Below are positions 1-6,924 of a stretch of DNA of 8,957 nucleotides, piece after piece. The notes beneath the pieces were generated by a model, which was not told where the DNA came from, made no database searches, and saw only the letters and a list, made by a program, of their open reading frames with translations. The DNA is taken from the NCBI GenBank assembly GCA_023436425.1, contig JAEZJD010000233.1, forward strand, positions 1 through 8,957. Reading direction: 5' to 3'. How positions within the stretch are numbered: the first letter of the stretch is position 1; each line of letters opens with the position of its first letter. The stretch comes from Bacteroidota bacterium (GTDB taxonomy: Bacteria; Bacteroidota; Bacteroidia; Chitinophagales; Chitinophagaceae). The position numbers were made by a program, and so were the translations under genes.

Positions 1-1
1 T

Positions 2-1816
2 GCCGAAGTAGCCGAAGACGAATTATTTGTGGACAGGTGGGACAATGGATTTTGGAAACTAAAATTGAAAAATGATAGGATCATCTCTAAAGTTTTTTTC
101 AACCGCTATAAAACAGCAGCAATCAATTCAACATCGTCGTTTGGAAAGTCCGGTAACAATAACTTTTTGATGGCTGGCACGGAAAACATCTATCTGCTGA
201 ATAGAGACGGTATACTCGACCAAACTTCCATTCAATCGGTTTGTGATATTCCTGTACAGGTAACGAGCCTCGCTTTAGACCGAAAAAACAAGCGGGTGTT
301 TTTGGGTGGAAATACCGAAGGAATCTTTCAGATTCGATATCAGATCGAAAACAACAAAGTTCTATACCAACTGGAAAGACATTTCTCAGCTAAAGACGGA
401 CTAACGGACCAATACATACGCAGTCTTCTTTTCGATTCTAAAGGTTATTTGTGGGCAGGAACGAGATACGGAGGCATTTACCAGATTTCTTTAACCGATA
501 CTCCCGCAGTTATTCATCACATCAATAGTAACAATGGACTACCCTGCACACGTGTAACTGACATTAGTGAAGAAGCAGGTAAGTCTTTATGGTTTGCAAC
601 ATGCAATGGTGTTCACAGATATTTTTACGACGGTAAATGGGAACATTATGATGTGAGCACGGGGCTGTTGAATTCCGAGATATTTTCCATCGCTTTAGAT
701 ACTGCAAAAAAAATTGCCTGGGCTATGTCTACGGAGGGTGTTTCGGCGATTAATTATAGTGCGCATGAAAACAAAGCGCCTCCGCCTCTTGTAAGTTTTA
801 CCGGCATAGATGTTCTGGGAAAGCCGGATACGATCGCTTTGTATGGCACAGCGAAAAAAATGACTTACGGCTCGGAACAAAATTCGATAAGTTTTCACTT
901 CTCCGGCGCCAGCTTTATCGACGAAAAAAAAGTTCGTTACAAATATATTTTAGATGGCTATTCTACCGCTTGGAGCGAAGCCACGCCAAATAACAATGTG
1001 ACTTTCGCTTCATTGCCAGCTGGAGATTACGTATTCAAAGTAATTGCTCAAAATGCACAAGGCACCTGGAGTAAGCCCGCACAGTTTTCCTTCAAAATAG
1101 TACTTCCCTTTTATGAAAGAACGTGGTTTTATGTTTTGATAATCGCCACTGCTCTGCTTTTGTTTTATCTCATTCAGAATTATCGCCTACGGCAAAAAGT
1201 AAAGCTTGAAAAACTGCGGTTCAGCATTGCCCGAGATCTTCACGATGATATCGGCTCAGCCCTGGGAAGCATCAATATTCTAAGCAAAACCGCTACACGA
1301 AAAATGGAGAAAGCAGCAACTAATGAGGAGATTATCGGGACGTTTCAAAAAATCGGAAGTTCAGCGCAGTCCACACTCGAGTCTATGGATGACATCATTT
1401 GGGCTATCAATCCGCAAAAAGACCATTGGAGTGATTTGTTGATTCGCATGAAGGAGTACGCTATTCCGCTGGCAGAAGCCAACGACATTAACGTGGTAAT
1501 GAATGTGCATGCAGACGACTACAACAAACTGCCCATGCAGCTGCGAAGAAACATTTTTTTGATCTTTAAAGAGAGCTTCAACAATGCAATTAAACATTCG
1601 GGATGCAAAAACATAGAAGTGCGTTCTTCAGTCGTTCACAATACTTTTCATTTGAAGATAAAGGATGATGGATCGGGCTTTGATCTTGGTCAGCAAACCA
1701 GCAGAAATGGATTAAAAAATCTGCAACAGCGGGCTGCGCTTGTTGATGGTACTTTGCAAATTACTTCTACAAATGCCAACGGAACCTCCATCCATCTTCA
1801 GTGTCCCCTCAGATGA
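2..1816 (+). CDS. Two-component sensor histidine kinase with propeller and Y_Y_Y domains (5' end cut by window)
   Basis: Membrane sensor kinase that would autophosphorylate on His and pass the phosphate to the response regulator encoded next. The frame is open to the left edge (codons run from base 2), so the GTG at 29 is probably internal and the true start lies outside. Visible in order: at least four propeller-like repeats (about 250-760, with motifs such as GYLWAGTRYGGIYQI and SLWFATCNGVHRY), a Y_Y_Y domain (about 880-1100, YKYILDGYSTAW and LPAGDYVFKV), one transmembrane helix (about 1124-1180), a HisKA_3 dimerisation domain with RDLHDDIGSALG (His codon 1241-1243), and an HATPase_c domain with N-box FKESFNNAIKH (from 1565), G1 DDGSGF (from 1664) and G2 NGLKNL (from 1706). 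All catalytic boxes look intact. There is no receiver or HTH domain, so it is a classical kinase and not a hybrid HTCS. In this family the propeller region is the periplasmic sensor; the ligand cannot be told from the sequence. Confidence 0.93.
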   Translation, partial: AEVAEDELFVDRWDNGFWKLKLKNDRIISKVFFNRYKTAAINSTSSFGKSGNNNFLMAGTENIYLLNRDGILDQTSIQSVCDIPVQVTSLALDRKNKRVFLGGNTEGIFQIRYQIENNKVLYQLERHFSAKDGLTDQYIRSLLFDSKGYLWAGTRYGGIYQISLTDTPAVIHHINSNNGLPCTRVTDISEEAGKSLWFATCNGVHRYFYDGKWEHYDVSTGLLNSEIFSIALDTAKKIAWAMSTEGVSAINYSAHENKAPPPLVSFTGIDVLGKPDTIALYGTAKKMTYGSEQNSISFHFSGASFIDEKKVRYKYILDGYSTAWSEATPNNNVTFASLPAGDYVFKVIAQNAQGTWSKPAQFSFKIVLPFYERTWFYVLIIATALLLFYLIQNYRLRQKVKLEKLRFSIARDLHDDIGSALGSINILSKTATRKMEKAATNEEIIGTFQKIGSSAQSTLESMDDIIWAINPQKDHWSDLLIRMKEYAIPLAEANDINVVMNVHADDYNKLPMQLRRNIFLIFKESFNNAIKHSGCKNIEVRSSVVHNTFHLKIKDDGSGFDLGQQTSRNGLKNLQQRAALVDGTLQITSTNANGTSIHLQCPLR

Positions 1817-1846
1817 ATATATGAGTTGCGGTATGCTGAAATGCGT

Positions 1847-1862
1847 GTTAGTAATTGCTAAC
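1847..1862. promoter_or_regulatory. Near-perfect 16-bp palindrome in the kinase-regulator gap
   Basis: GTTAGTAATTGCTAAC has arms GTTAG/CTAAC around an AATT core with a single T/G mismatch pair. It ends 13 bases before the regulator ATG, so it could be a protein-binding site or a small RNA hairpin affecting translation of the regulator. No T-run follows, so a terminator is unlikely. A role is inference only. Confidence 0.35.
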
Positions 1863-1875
1863 TTTCTGTTTTCTT

Positions 1876-2505
1876 ATGCCGATCAAGATTGCTTTGTGCG
1901 AAGACAATGAACACTTCAGGGAAAGCCTGAAACAATTTATCAACGAGACGCCGGGGTACGAGGTCACGTCGACATGCGACAACGCTGAAAATATTTTGCA
2001 TGACCTGCAAACGCAAACCCCTGATGTGGTATTGATGGACATTGATATGCCGGGAATAGATGGCATAAAAGCGACCGCACTGGTAAAGTCGCATTTTCCG
2101 TCTGTGAATGTGCTCATCCTTACTGTGTACGATGATGATCAAAAGATTTTCAATGCTATTCTCTCCGGCGCGACAGGTTATATTTTAAAGAAAACTCCGC
2201 CAGAAAAGATTCTTGAATGCGTGCAGGAAGTGTACGATGGCGGAGCATCGATGAGTGCGTCGATCGTGAAAAAGGTTTTAAGTTTTTTCAGTCAAAATCC
2301 CTCGACCGGCGAGTATGCATTGTCGCCACGAGAACTTACAATTTTAAAGTGCCTTGTGAATGGTGATAGCTACAAAATGATTGCAGACAATTGCAACATT
2401 AGCATAGGCACTGTCAGGTCTCACATCACCAATATTTACAAAAAGCTTCATATCAATTCCAAATCGGAAGCAGTAGCCAAAGCTTTGAAGGAAAAGCTTG
2501 TATGA
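1876..2505 (+). CDS. NarL/FixJ-family response regulator (REC + LuxR HTH)
   Basis: DNA-binding response regulator of 209 aa, the likely partner of the kinase just upstream (gap 59 bases, same strand). Receiver domain about residues 3-120: acidic pair E9/D10, phosphoacceptor D55 in VVLMDIDMPG, switch threonine T83 in LILTVYDD and the conserved lysine K105 in GYILKK. LuxR-type helix-turn-helix about residues 147-206, with the typical LSPRELTILKCLVNGDSYKMIA and ISIGTVRSHITNIYKKL runs. The ATG at 1876 is chosen because it begins MPIKIALCEDN, exactly where receiver domains start; a TTG at 1855 would add only seven non-homologous residues. HisKA_3 kinases normally pair with this regulator class, which supports the pairing. 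Targets are unknown; the OmpA-type gene and its dyad-rich upstream region are candidates by position only. Confidence 0.95.
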   Translation: MPIKIALCEDNEHFRESLKQFINETPGYEVTSTCDNAENILHDLQTQTPDVVLMDIDMPGIDGIKATALVKSHFPSVNVLILTVYDDDQKIFNAILSGATGYILKKTPPEKILECVQEVYDGGASMSASIVKKVLSFFSQNPSTGEYALSPRELTILKCLVNGDSYKMIADNCNISIGTVRSHITNIYKKLHINSKSEAVAKALKEKLV

Positions 2506-2515
2506 ACAGTAAAAA

Positions 2516-2537
2516 GGCAGCCCTAAAAAGGACTGCC
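2516..2537 (+). terminator. Hairpin after the response regulator, terminator-like but lacking a T-run
   Basis: GGCAGCCCT (2516-2524) pairs with AGGACTGCC (2529-2537) with one C/A mismatch and an AAAA loop, 11 bases after the regulator stop codon. On the + strand it is followed by CACACATAAG and not by a T-run. The five A bases at 2511-2515 would give a U-tract only for transcription on the - strand. It may be a weak or factor-dependent end of the kinase-regulator transcript, or an mRNA-stabilising stem. Confidence 0.4.
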
Positions 2538-2558
2538 CACACATAAGAATGACTACTA

Positions 2559-2584
2559 GGGATTTAACGGGGGAGTAAAATCCC
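2559..2584. other. Small inverted repeat GGGATTT/AAATCCC
   Basis: GGGATTT (2559-2565) and AAATCCC (2578-2584) are perfect 7-bp complements with a 12-base purine-rich loop containing GGGGG. It is the second stem in the gap after the regulator. No T-run follows. Role unknown. Confidence 0.3.
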
Positions 2585-2624
2585 AAAATCAAAGAAAACA
2601 TTTGTCCCGGCATCTCACAATCGG

Positions 2625-2670
2625 ATATTTATATGGGTGCCACTCAATATCATATGTTTATATGATTGCC
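2625..2670. promoter_or_regulatory. Tandem AT-rich elements with an inverted repeat upstream of the OmpA-type gene
   Basis: Two related 17-bp units lie 29 bases apart: ATATTTATATGGGTGCC (2625-2641) and ATGTTTATATGATTGCC (2654-2670), matching at 14 of 17 positions. The second overlaps a perfect 7-bp inverted repeat, ATCATAT-GTTT-ATATGAT (2649-2666). They lie 105-150 bases before the OmpA-type start, a plausible place for regulator binding. I could not find a clear TAnnTTTG Bacteroidota -7 element in this gap, so the promoter itself is not placed. Confidence 0.35.
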
Positions 2671-2712
2671 CTGCACACCTAATTAATGCACATTTGGAAT
2701 ACATAAGAATGA

Positions 2713-2737
2713 TTCACCGGCGACTTCGATCGGTGAA
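2713..2737 (+). other. Inverted repeat in the probable leader of the OmpA-type gene
   Basis: TTCACCG (2713-2719) and CGGTGAA (2731-2737) form a perfect 7-bp stem with an 11-base loop, 37 bases before the ATG at 2775. As an RNA it would fold in the 5' untranslated region; as DNA it could be an operator. Which of these applies is not visible from sequence. Confidence 0.35.
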
Positions 2738-2774
2738 CAATCAGCACTACTCTTACAACACAAACACACCACTT

Positions 2775-4067
2775 ATGAAAAAATTACTTCTTTTTTTACC
2801 GTTTGTTTTTATTGTGGGTGCCACTAACGCCCAGATTTTGAAAAAGATTGCTGACAAAATCGATCAAAAAGTTAATCAGCGGGCCGACCAAAAAGTAGAT
2901 CAGAAAATTGATGAGGCACTGGACAAAGCAGAAGGCAAGACAAAAGTGAAAACAGCCGATGGGAAAATAAAAGACGAAACAGATGCAGATGGAGAAACAA
3001 AATCAAAGGTAAAAGGAAACACTGCCGGGTTACAGGCATATTCCAAATACGATTTTGTGCAGGGAGAAAAGGTGATCGCTTATGAGGATTTTGCCCGAAC
3101 GGATGTTGGAGATTTTCCGACGAACTGGAACACGAACGGCTCTGCAGAAGTTGTAACGCTAAATCAAAAAGAAGGAAAATGGCTTAAAATAAATAAGCAG
3201 GGCGTGTGGTTGCCCGAGTTCATCACGAATCTTCCTGAAAACTTCACATTGGAATTTGATCTTGGCGCAAGTCCGGGTTTTTCGTCCGACTTTTTCAATG
3301 TCAATTTCGGAAACCCAAAAGACCGCGATAAAGATTATGCGGACTTCAACCACTACACCACTTATCGCTACGGCTACGCTGTGCAATTACAACTAAGGCC
3401 GCATCCAAATGGCGTTCGCGGCGAAGCACACATAACCGGATCAGCAGACGGAAACTACAATGTAAACAACGAAGCTGAAATTTATAACTGGTATTCGGAT
3501 AAAGACAATTTCGCACACGTTTCCATGTGGCGCCAGGGCCAACGCCTGAGGGTATACCTAAACGGCGCCAAACTATTTGATCTGCCAAAGGCTTTTCCGG
3601 CAGAAAGCAAATTCAACATGGTGAACTTTGCATTTTATGGTGCAAATCATCCGGAAGATTACTACATCTTAGGTAATCTGCGACTGGCTGTGGGAGCACC
3701 CGACACAAGAAGTAAACTGATAACTGAAGGAAGGTTTGTCACAAGCGGCATTTTGTTCGACGCTAACTCTGATAAACTGAAACCTGAATCGTACGGGGTG
3801 TTGAAACAAATAGCCGATGCGTTGTCAGAAAATGCGAACGTAAAAGTGAAAATAATCGGCCACACAGATAGCGACGGCGAAGATGCAAAAAACCTGGATC
3901 TCTCCAAGCGCCGCGCTGCTTCCGTAAAAATTGCTCTGTCCACAGAATTTAAGATCGATCCATCGAGAATGGAAACCGACGGAATGGGCGAATCAAAACC
4001 AATTGCTGCTAACACAACTGCAGAAGGCAAAGCTCAAAACAGAAGAGTAGAATTTGTCAAAATGTAG
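2775..4067 (+). CDS. Exported OmpA-family protein with a charged repeat segment and a LamG-like middle domain
   Basis: Probable outer-membrane or periplasmic protein (430 aa) that anchors to peptidoglycan. Residues 1-20 are a signal peptide (MKKLLLFLPF, ending TNAQ). Residues 21-80 are a very charged helical segment with four-residue repeats (IDQKVNQRADQKVDQKIDEA), then a Lys/Asp/Glu-rich stretch. Residues about 98-310 look like a beta-sandwich of the concanavalin/LamG type (FTLEFDLG, VSMWRQGQRLRVYLNGAKLFDL); this is judged by pattern only. Residues about 320-430 are an OmpA C-terminal domain, with ILFDANSDKLKPES, GHTDSDG (365, 367) and NLDLSKRRAASV (Asn373, Arg380), matching the diaminopimelate-binding signature. 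The ATG at 2775 is chosen because it gives a clean signal peptide; an upstream in-frame GTG at 2637 would bury it. It is a stand-alone unit closed by a terminator. Confidence 0.9.
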   Translation: MKKLLLFLPFVFIVGATNAQILKKIADKIDQKVNQRADQKVDQKIDEALDKAEGKTKVKTADGKIKDETDADGETKSKVKGNTAGLQAYSKYDFVQGEKVIAYEDFARTDVGDFPTNWNTNGSAEVVTLNQKEGKWLKINKQGVWLPEFITNLPENFTLEFDLGASPGFSSDFFNVNFGNPKDRDKDYADFNHYTTYRYGYAVQLQLRPHPNGVRGEAHITGSADGNYNVNNEAEIYNWYSDKDNFAHVSMWRQGQRLRVYLNGAKLFDLPKAFPAESKFNMVNFAFYGANHPEDYYILGNLRLAVGAPDTRSKLITEGRFVTSGILFDANSDKLKPESYGVLKQIADALSENANVKVKIIGHTDSDGEDAKNLDLSKRRAASVKIALSTEFKIDPSRMETDGMGESKPIAANTTAEGKAQNRRVEFVKM

Positions 4068-4084
4068 AGGTCTGTAAACTGGAG

Positions 4085-4108
4085 AACCGCCTTTCGAGGC
4101 GGTTTTTT
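4085..4108 (+). terminator. Rho-independent terminator of the OmpA-type gene
   Basis: AACCGCC (4085-4091) pairs perfectly with GGCGGTT (4098-4104) around a six-base TTTCGA loop, with a run of six T bases (4103-4108), starting 17 bases after the stop codon. It separates the OmpA-type gene from the three-gene operon downstream. Confidence 0.9.
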
Positions 4109-4185
4109 GCTCAGTTCCTTTGTGCGTTCCTCGTTTTGCCTGCGAAAAATTAACTGTGCAACTTTCTTAAACTTCAACACTGTTT

Positions 4186-4794
4186 ATGAAAAAAATTGTA
4201 ACCATTCTTATTGTCGTCGCCTGCATGGCGACAAAATTTGTCGACATCCTACAATCACTTGGTATCAACAAAACAGAAGCCGAACAAAACATCTGGGAGG
4301 TGCTTGCTGAAAAAGCATTCATTTCCCAAGACAAAGAAGCGATCGTAAAAAAAGCGCGAAAGCTCTCCACCGACATGCAGGTGAAGGGAGTAAAAGAGCT
4401 GTTTGCAATCAGTAAAGAATATTTCAACTCCACAGACTTTTTAGCTTCTTACAAGAAAAAAAGAGAGGAGCAGGAAGCTGCCATGCTCGAGTCAATGCCG
4501 CAGCTAACAAAGGCGCAGCTGCAACAGCAAATAAAAGAATCAAAAGCACAGGGAATTGAAATCGATTATTATCCTGAGAATTCAAAAGAGCTGATTAAAG
4601 ACCGGTTGAAATACTTTATTGAGCTTTCTTCCACTGTAGATTTTTCCGCTAAAACTCAAGGGAGCAGAAAAACGTTTGTGAATCCCGAGTACGAAGAGAA
4701 ACCTTCCGATTGGAAAATGTGCTACCGTGCAGGGAAAGAAGTGATCGAAGCAGCACGTCAGGAAGCACAAAGATGGTTGAATGAAATGCACTAA
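4186..4794 (+). CDS. Hypothetical exported helical protein, possible lipoprotein (first gene of the operon)
   Basis: Unrecognised 202-aa protein. The N-terminus MKKIVTILIVVACMA looks like a short export signal: two Lys, a hydrophobic stretch to residue 12, then VVAC, which fits a lipobox with Cys13 as the acylated residue. The signal is shorter than usual, and plain cleavage after CMA is an alternative. No acidic lipoprotein-export motif follows the Cys, so a periplasmic-facing location is more likely than the cell surface. The rest is predicted to be mostly helix and highly charged (for example residues 45-125, with KKKREEQEAA and LTKAQLQQQIKESK). A C-terminal stretch has Trp176, Cys179 and a final helix. 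The stop is 16 bases before the next ATG, so it is probably co-transcribed with the two genes that follow. The role is unknown. The start is the first ATG after the upstream terminator. Confidence 0.75.
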   Translation: MKKIVTILIVVACMATKFVDILQSLGINKTEAEQNIWEVLAEKAFISQDKEAIVKKARKLSTDMQVKGVKELFAISKEYFNSTDFLASYKKKREEQEAAMLESMPQLTKAQLQQQIKESKAQGIEIDYYPENSKELIKDRLKYFIELSSTVDFSAKTQGSRKTFVNPEYEEKPSDWKMCYRAGKEVIEAARQEAQRWLNEMH

Positions 4795-4810
4795 TCAACT
4801 GCAACTACAT

Positions 4811-6922
4811 ATGAAAACGCTGGTAATAGTGATTTTACTGCTTCCGATGTTAGGGCTGGCACAGAAAAAAGCGAACCAAGGTGATATCAACAAGGCCAAA
4901 CAGATGCAGGCAGAGATGCAGAAGCAAATGGAAAAAGAGCTGAAAGAATTGGAAGCCACCGATCCTGAAGCGGCTAAAATGGCTAAGCAAATGATGCAGG
5001 GTGCTATGAATAAAATAGCATCGCAGCCGATGCCGAAGAACTTCAGCATGCCGCAAAGCCGACCGTTTGGTGAAAAAAATACTGCCGCAATTCAGGCGAT
5101 GAAGGACAAACCTTTATCCAAAACTGAGTTGCAAAGTTTTCTTTCAAACCTGCAGACAGAAGCAAAAAAGAACATTGATGCCGCTACTGTTCAATTTGTG
5201 CAAAAGCAAATTGCAAGCTTCAATGGAGATGCAGAAAAGATCGCATCTGCTTCGATCATCGCATGGTACAATTCATCTCCTGAGCAGGCAATTTTACTTG
5301 CTATCAATGCTTCATCAACAAGACCCGATAATCTTGTTGCATTGAATAATCTTGCTTCGATGCTCAATCTTGGCGGTGCAGAATTCGAAGCCGTTCCTCT
5401 GTTGAAAACAGTGCTTTTTCGATTGCCATATAATCCTATTGCCCTTAATAACATCGGACAATCCTATGCACGATTGGGTATGTTCGATTCGTCCATGCAC
5501 TATCTCAGCGCTTGCCTAAAGTTAGCTCCACACCATCCGGAAGCAAACAATACGGCGGGGCAAATAGAAAAGCAAAGAGGAAATGATGCAAAAGCGGCAG
5601 AGTATTTCAAGAATTCATTGAAAGGAGCATTTAATGAAGCTGCAGCAGAAAGTTTAAGAGGCGAGCAAGAGCACACAAACTTCTCCAAATTAATTCGACC
5701 GCGGGTTAATTTCCCGGCATACTTCAATCCAAACAAGTATCAGCTTCCTGCACAAAGTGAAGTTGTTACCACTGCTGCCGCCGTTAAGCAAAAGGTTGAA
5801 GAGTTTCGCAGTCTTATCAATAACACAGAAGAAAAGTATTCATTGCTGAAGAACATGGAAGAGGACGTTGCAAAGCAGCAGATGCAAAAGCAAGTTGCAA
5901 CTATCATGAAAAATCCCGGCGGGCCAAACCCTTTTATAAAACCTTTTTCCAAGTTAGCAATGTACATGTTGGGTGAGTGCACTATGAGAATTGCAGCAGA
6001 AGGTTCAATGATCGACAACTATGTGCAGCAAAAAGAATTCGAACTGAAAGCTTTGAGGCAGGACTTTGAAAATCAACTGGAACATTTAACACCCGACAGT
6101 ACCGTCATTGATGCATGGGAAGGCGGACACGGAACGGCAAAAACGGTTTCCTGCCACCTAAGAAACGAAACAACAAATGCTTACCTCGCGAAAGCAGCTG
6201 CCATCAACAGAGATATTCAAACAAAAAAGCTCCGCTTCGTCAAGGGAGTTTATGAAGATATTTCATATTGGGGATATTTAGCAGGGGTGAACAAACATAA
6301 TTGCGATGCAGCCTATTATGGAGCAATCACTCAGTACTTATCTGCGCTGGACAACATTGCACGTTACTATGAGATTATACTTCCGAGCTGCAACGCAAAC
6401 GAGTTGGCAGCGAAAGAGTCTGAAGGCGACGAACCTGTAAAGCCGGAATGTCCGTTTGATATCAACATTCCTTTCCTTGTGGGAAAAATTAAGTTGAATT
6501 GTGAAAAATTTTCTTTTGAAGGTGGAGAAGGAGTTGTTTTCAAGTACGAAAAAGATTTCGAATCGGGACAATCAACAATGAGTTTGGGTGCCGGTCTCGA
6601 TTTTGAAGTTGGAACAGACTTCCTCGGCGCTTCGGGTAAGCTAAGTGCGGGTGCTTCTGAATCCTTTTACATTACGTTCGATGCAAACAACAATGTTACG
6701 GATGCGGGACTTTCCTTCGAAGCAAATGCAGAGGCAGCAGCAGAGGCAACAGTCGAAATTGGTAAAGAAGGAGTTGGCTCTATATCAAAAGAAATTGGCA
6801 GCACGTCGGTCGGCGGTTCAGCCGGTTATAAGATCGGTGTCAATTCAGGGCTGTCGATGGATGGCGAAGTTCATTCAGGTCCTCTGTCAAATGTTTTCAC
6901 TCCAAGATCATTCAAGCTGTAA
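4811..6922 (+). CDS. Exported TPR protein with a Gly/Ala-rich beta-like C-terminal region, function unknown
   Basis: A 703-aa protein. Signal peptide residues 1-18 (MKTLVIVILLLPMLGLAQ). Residues about 19-70 form a Lys/Glu/Gln/Met-rich coiled-coil-like stretch (QAEMQKQMEKELKELEA). Three TPR units lie near 174-207, 208-241 and 242-275 (LNNLASMLNLGG, LNNIGQSYARLGMFDSSMHY, NNTAGQIEKQRGNDAKAAEY), so protein-protein contact is likely. Residues 315-530 are helical with coiled-coil character. From Cys547 onward the sequence turns into short alternating beta-like segments rich in Gly, Ala, Ser and acidic residues (SLGAGLDFEVGTDFLGASGK), without a known motif. Seven Cys occur, four of them between 498 and 564. 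The ATG at 4811 is used because it gives the signal peptide; an in-frame ATG at 4781 overlaps the previous gene and would bury it. Middle gene of the operon, with only 2 bases before the next ATG. The function is not recognisable; a periplasmic or outer-membrane scaffold is a guess. Confidence 0.8.
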   Translation: MKTLVIVILLLPMLGLAQKKANQGDINKAKQMQAEMQKQMEKELKELEATDPEAAKMAKQMMQGAMNKIASQPMPKNFSMPQSRPFGEKNTAAIQAMKDKPLSKTELQSFLSNLQTEAKKNIDAATVQFVQKQIASFNGDAEKIASASIIAWYNSSPEQAILLAINASSTRPDNLVALNNLASMLNLGGAEFEAVPLLKTVLFRLPYNPIALNNIGQSYARLGMFDSSMHYLSACLKLAPHHPEANNTAGQIEKQRGNDAKAAEYFKNSLKGAFNEAAAESLRGEQEHTNFSKLIRPRVNFPAYFNPNKYQLPAQSEVVTTAAAVKQKVEEFRSLINNTEEKYSLLKNMEEDVAKQQMQKQVATIMKNPGGPNPFIKPFSKLAMYMLGECTMRIAAEGSMIDNYVQQKEFELKALRQDFENQLEHLTPDSTVIDAWEGGHGTAKTVSCHLRNETTNAYLAKAAAINRDIQTKKLRFVKGVYEDISYWGYLAGVNKHNCDAAYYGAITQYLSALDNIARYYEIILPSCNANELAAKESEGDEPVKPECPFDINIPFLVGKIKLNCEKFSFEGGEGVVFKYEKDFESGQSTMSLGAGLDFEVGTDFLGASGKLSAGASESFYITFDANNNVTDAGLSFEANAEAAAEATVEIGKEGVGSISKEIGSTSVGGSAGYKIGVNSGLSMDGEVHSGPLSNVFTPRSFKL

Positions 6923-6924
6923 CG

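Larger units (their letters stand above)
2541..2712. repeat. Pair of 12-bp direct repeats, ACATAAGAATGA
   Basis: ACATAAGAATGA occurs exactly at 2541-2552 and again at 2701-2712, 160 bases apart, both in the non-coding gap between the response regulator and the OmpA-type gene. The coordinates span both copies. A repeated binding site or remnant of a duplication is possible; chance cannot be excluded. Confidence 0.4.

Noticed and set aside
1855..1875. TTG start for the response regulator
   Set aside because: The ATG at 1876 begins exactly at the receiver domain; the extra seven residues have no support and overlap the palindrome.
2637..2774. Extended N-terminus of the OmpA-type protein from a GTG at 2637
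   Set aside because: It would place 46 residues without export character before a clean signal peptide at 2775, and it crosses several inverted repeats typical of non-coding DNA.
3662..4030. 122-codon - strand frame opposite the OmpA domain
   Set aside because: It is antisense to a strongly conserved OmpA domain and its translation shows no domain; it is a shadow frame.
4110..4185. Bacteroidota -33/-7 promoter for the three-gene operon
   Set aside because: TTTG-like runs occur (for example near 4119), but no convincing TAnnTTTG with a correctly spaced -33 element was found, so no promoter is annotated.
4107..4310. Small + strand reading frame after the OmpA-type gene
   Set aside because: It begins in the terminator T-run, overlaps the 202-aa gene in another frame and has no protein-like features.
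4781..4810. ATG at 4781 as start of the TPR protein
   Set aside because: It overlaps the preceding gene and puts ten residues before a typical signal peptide that starts at 4811.
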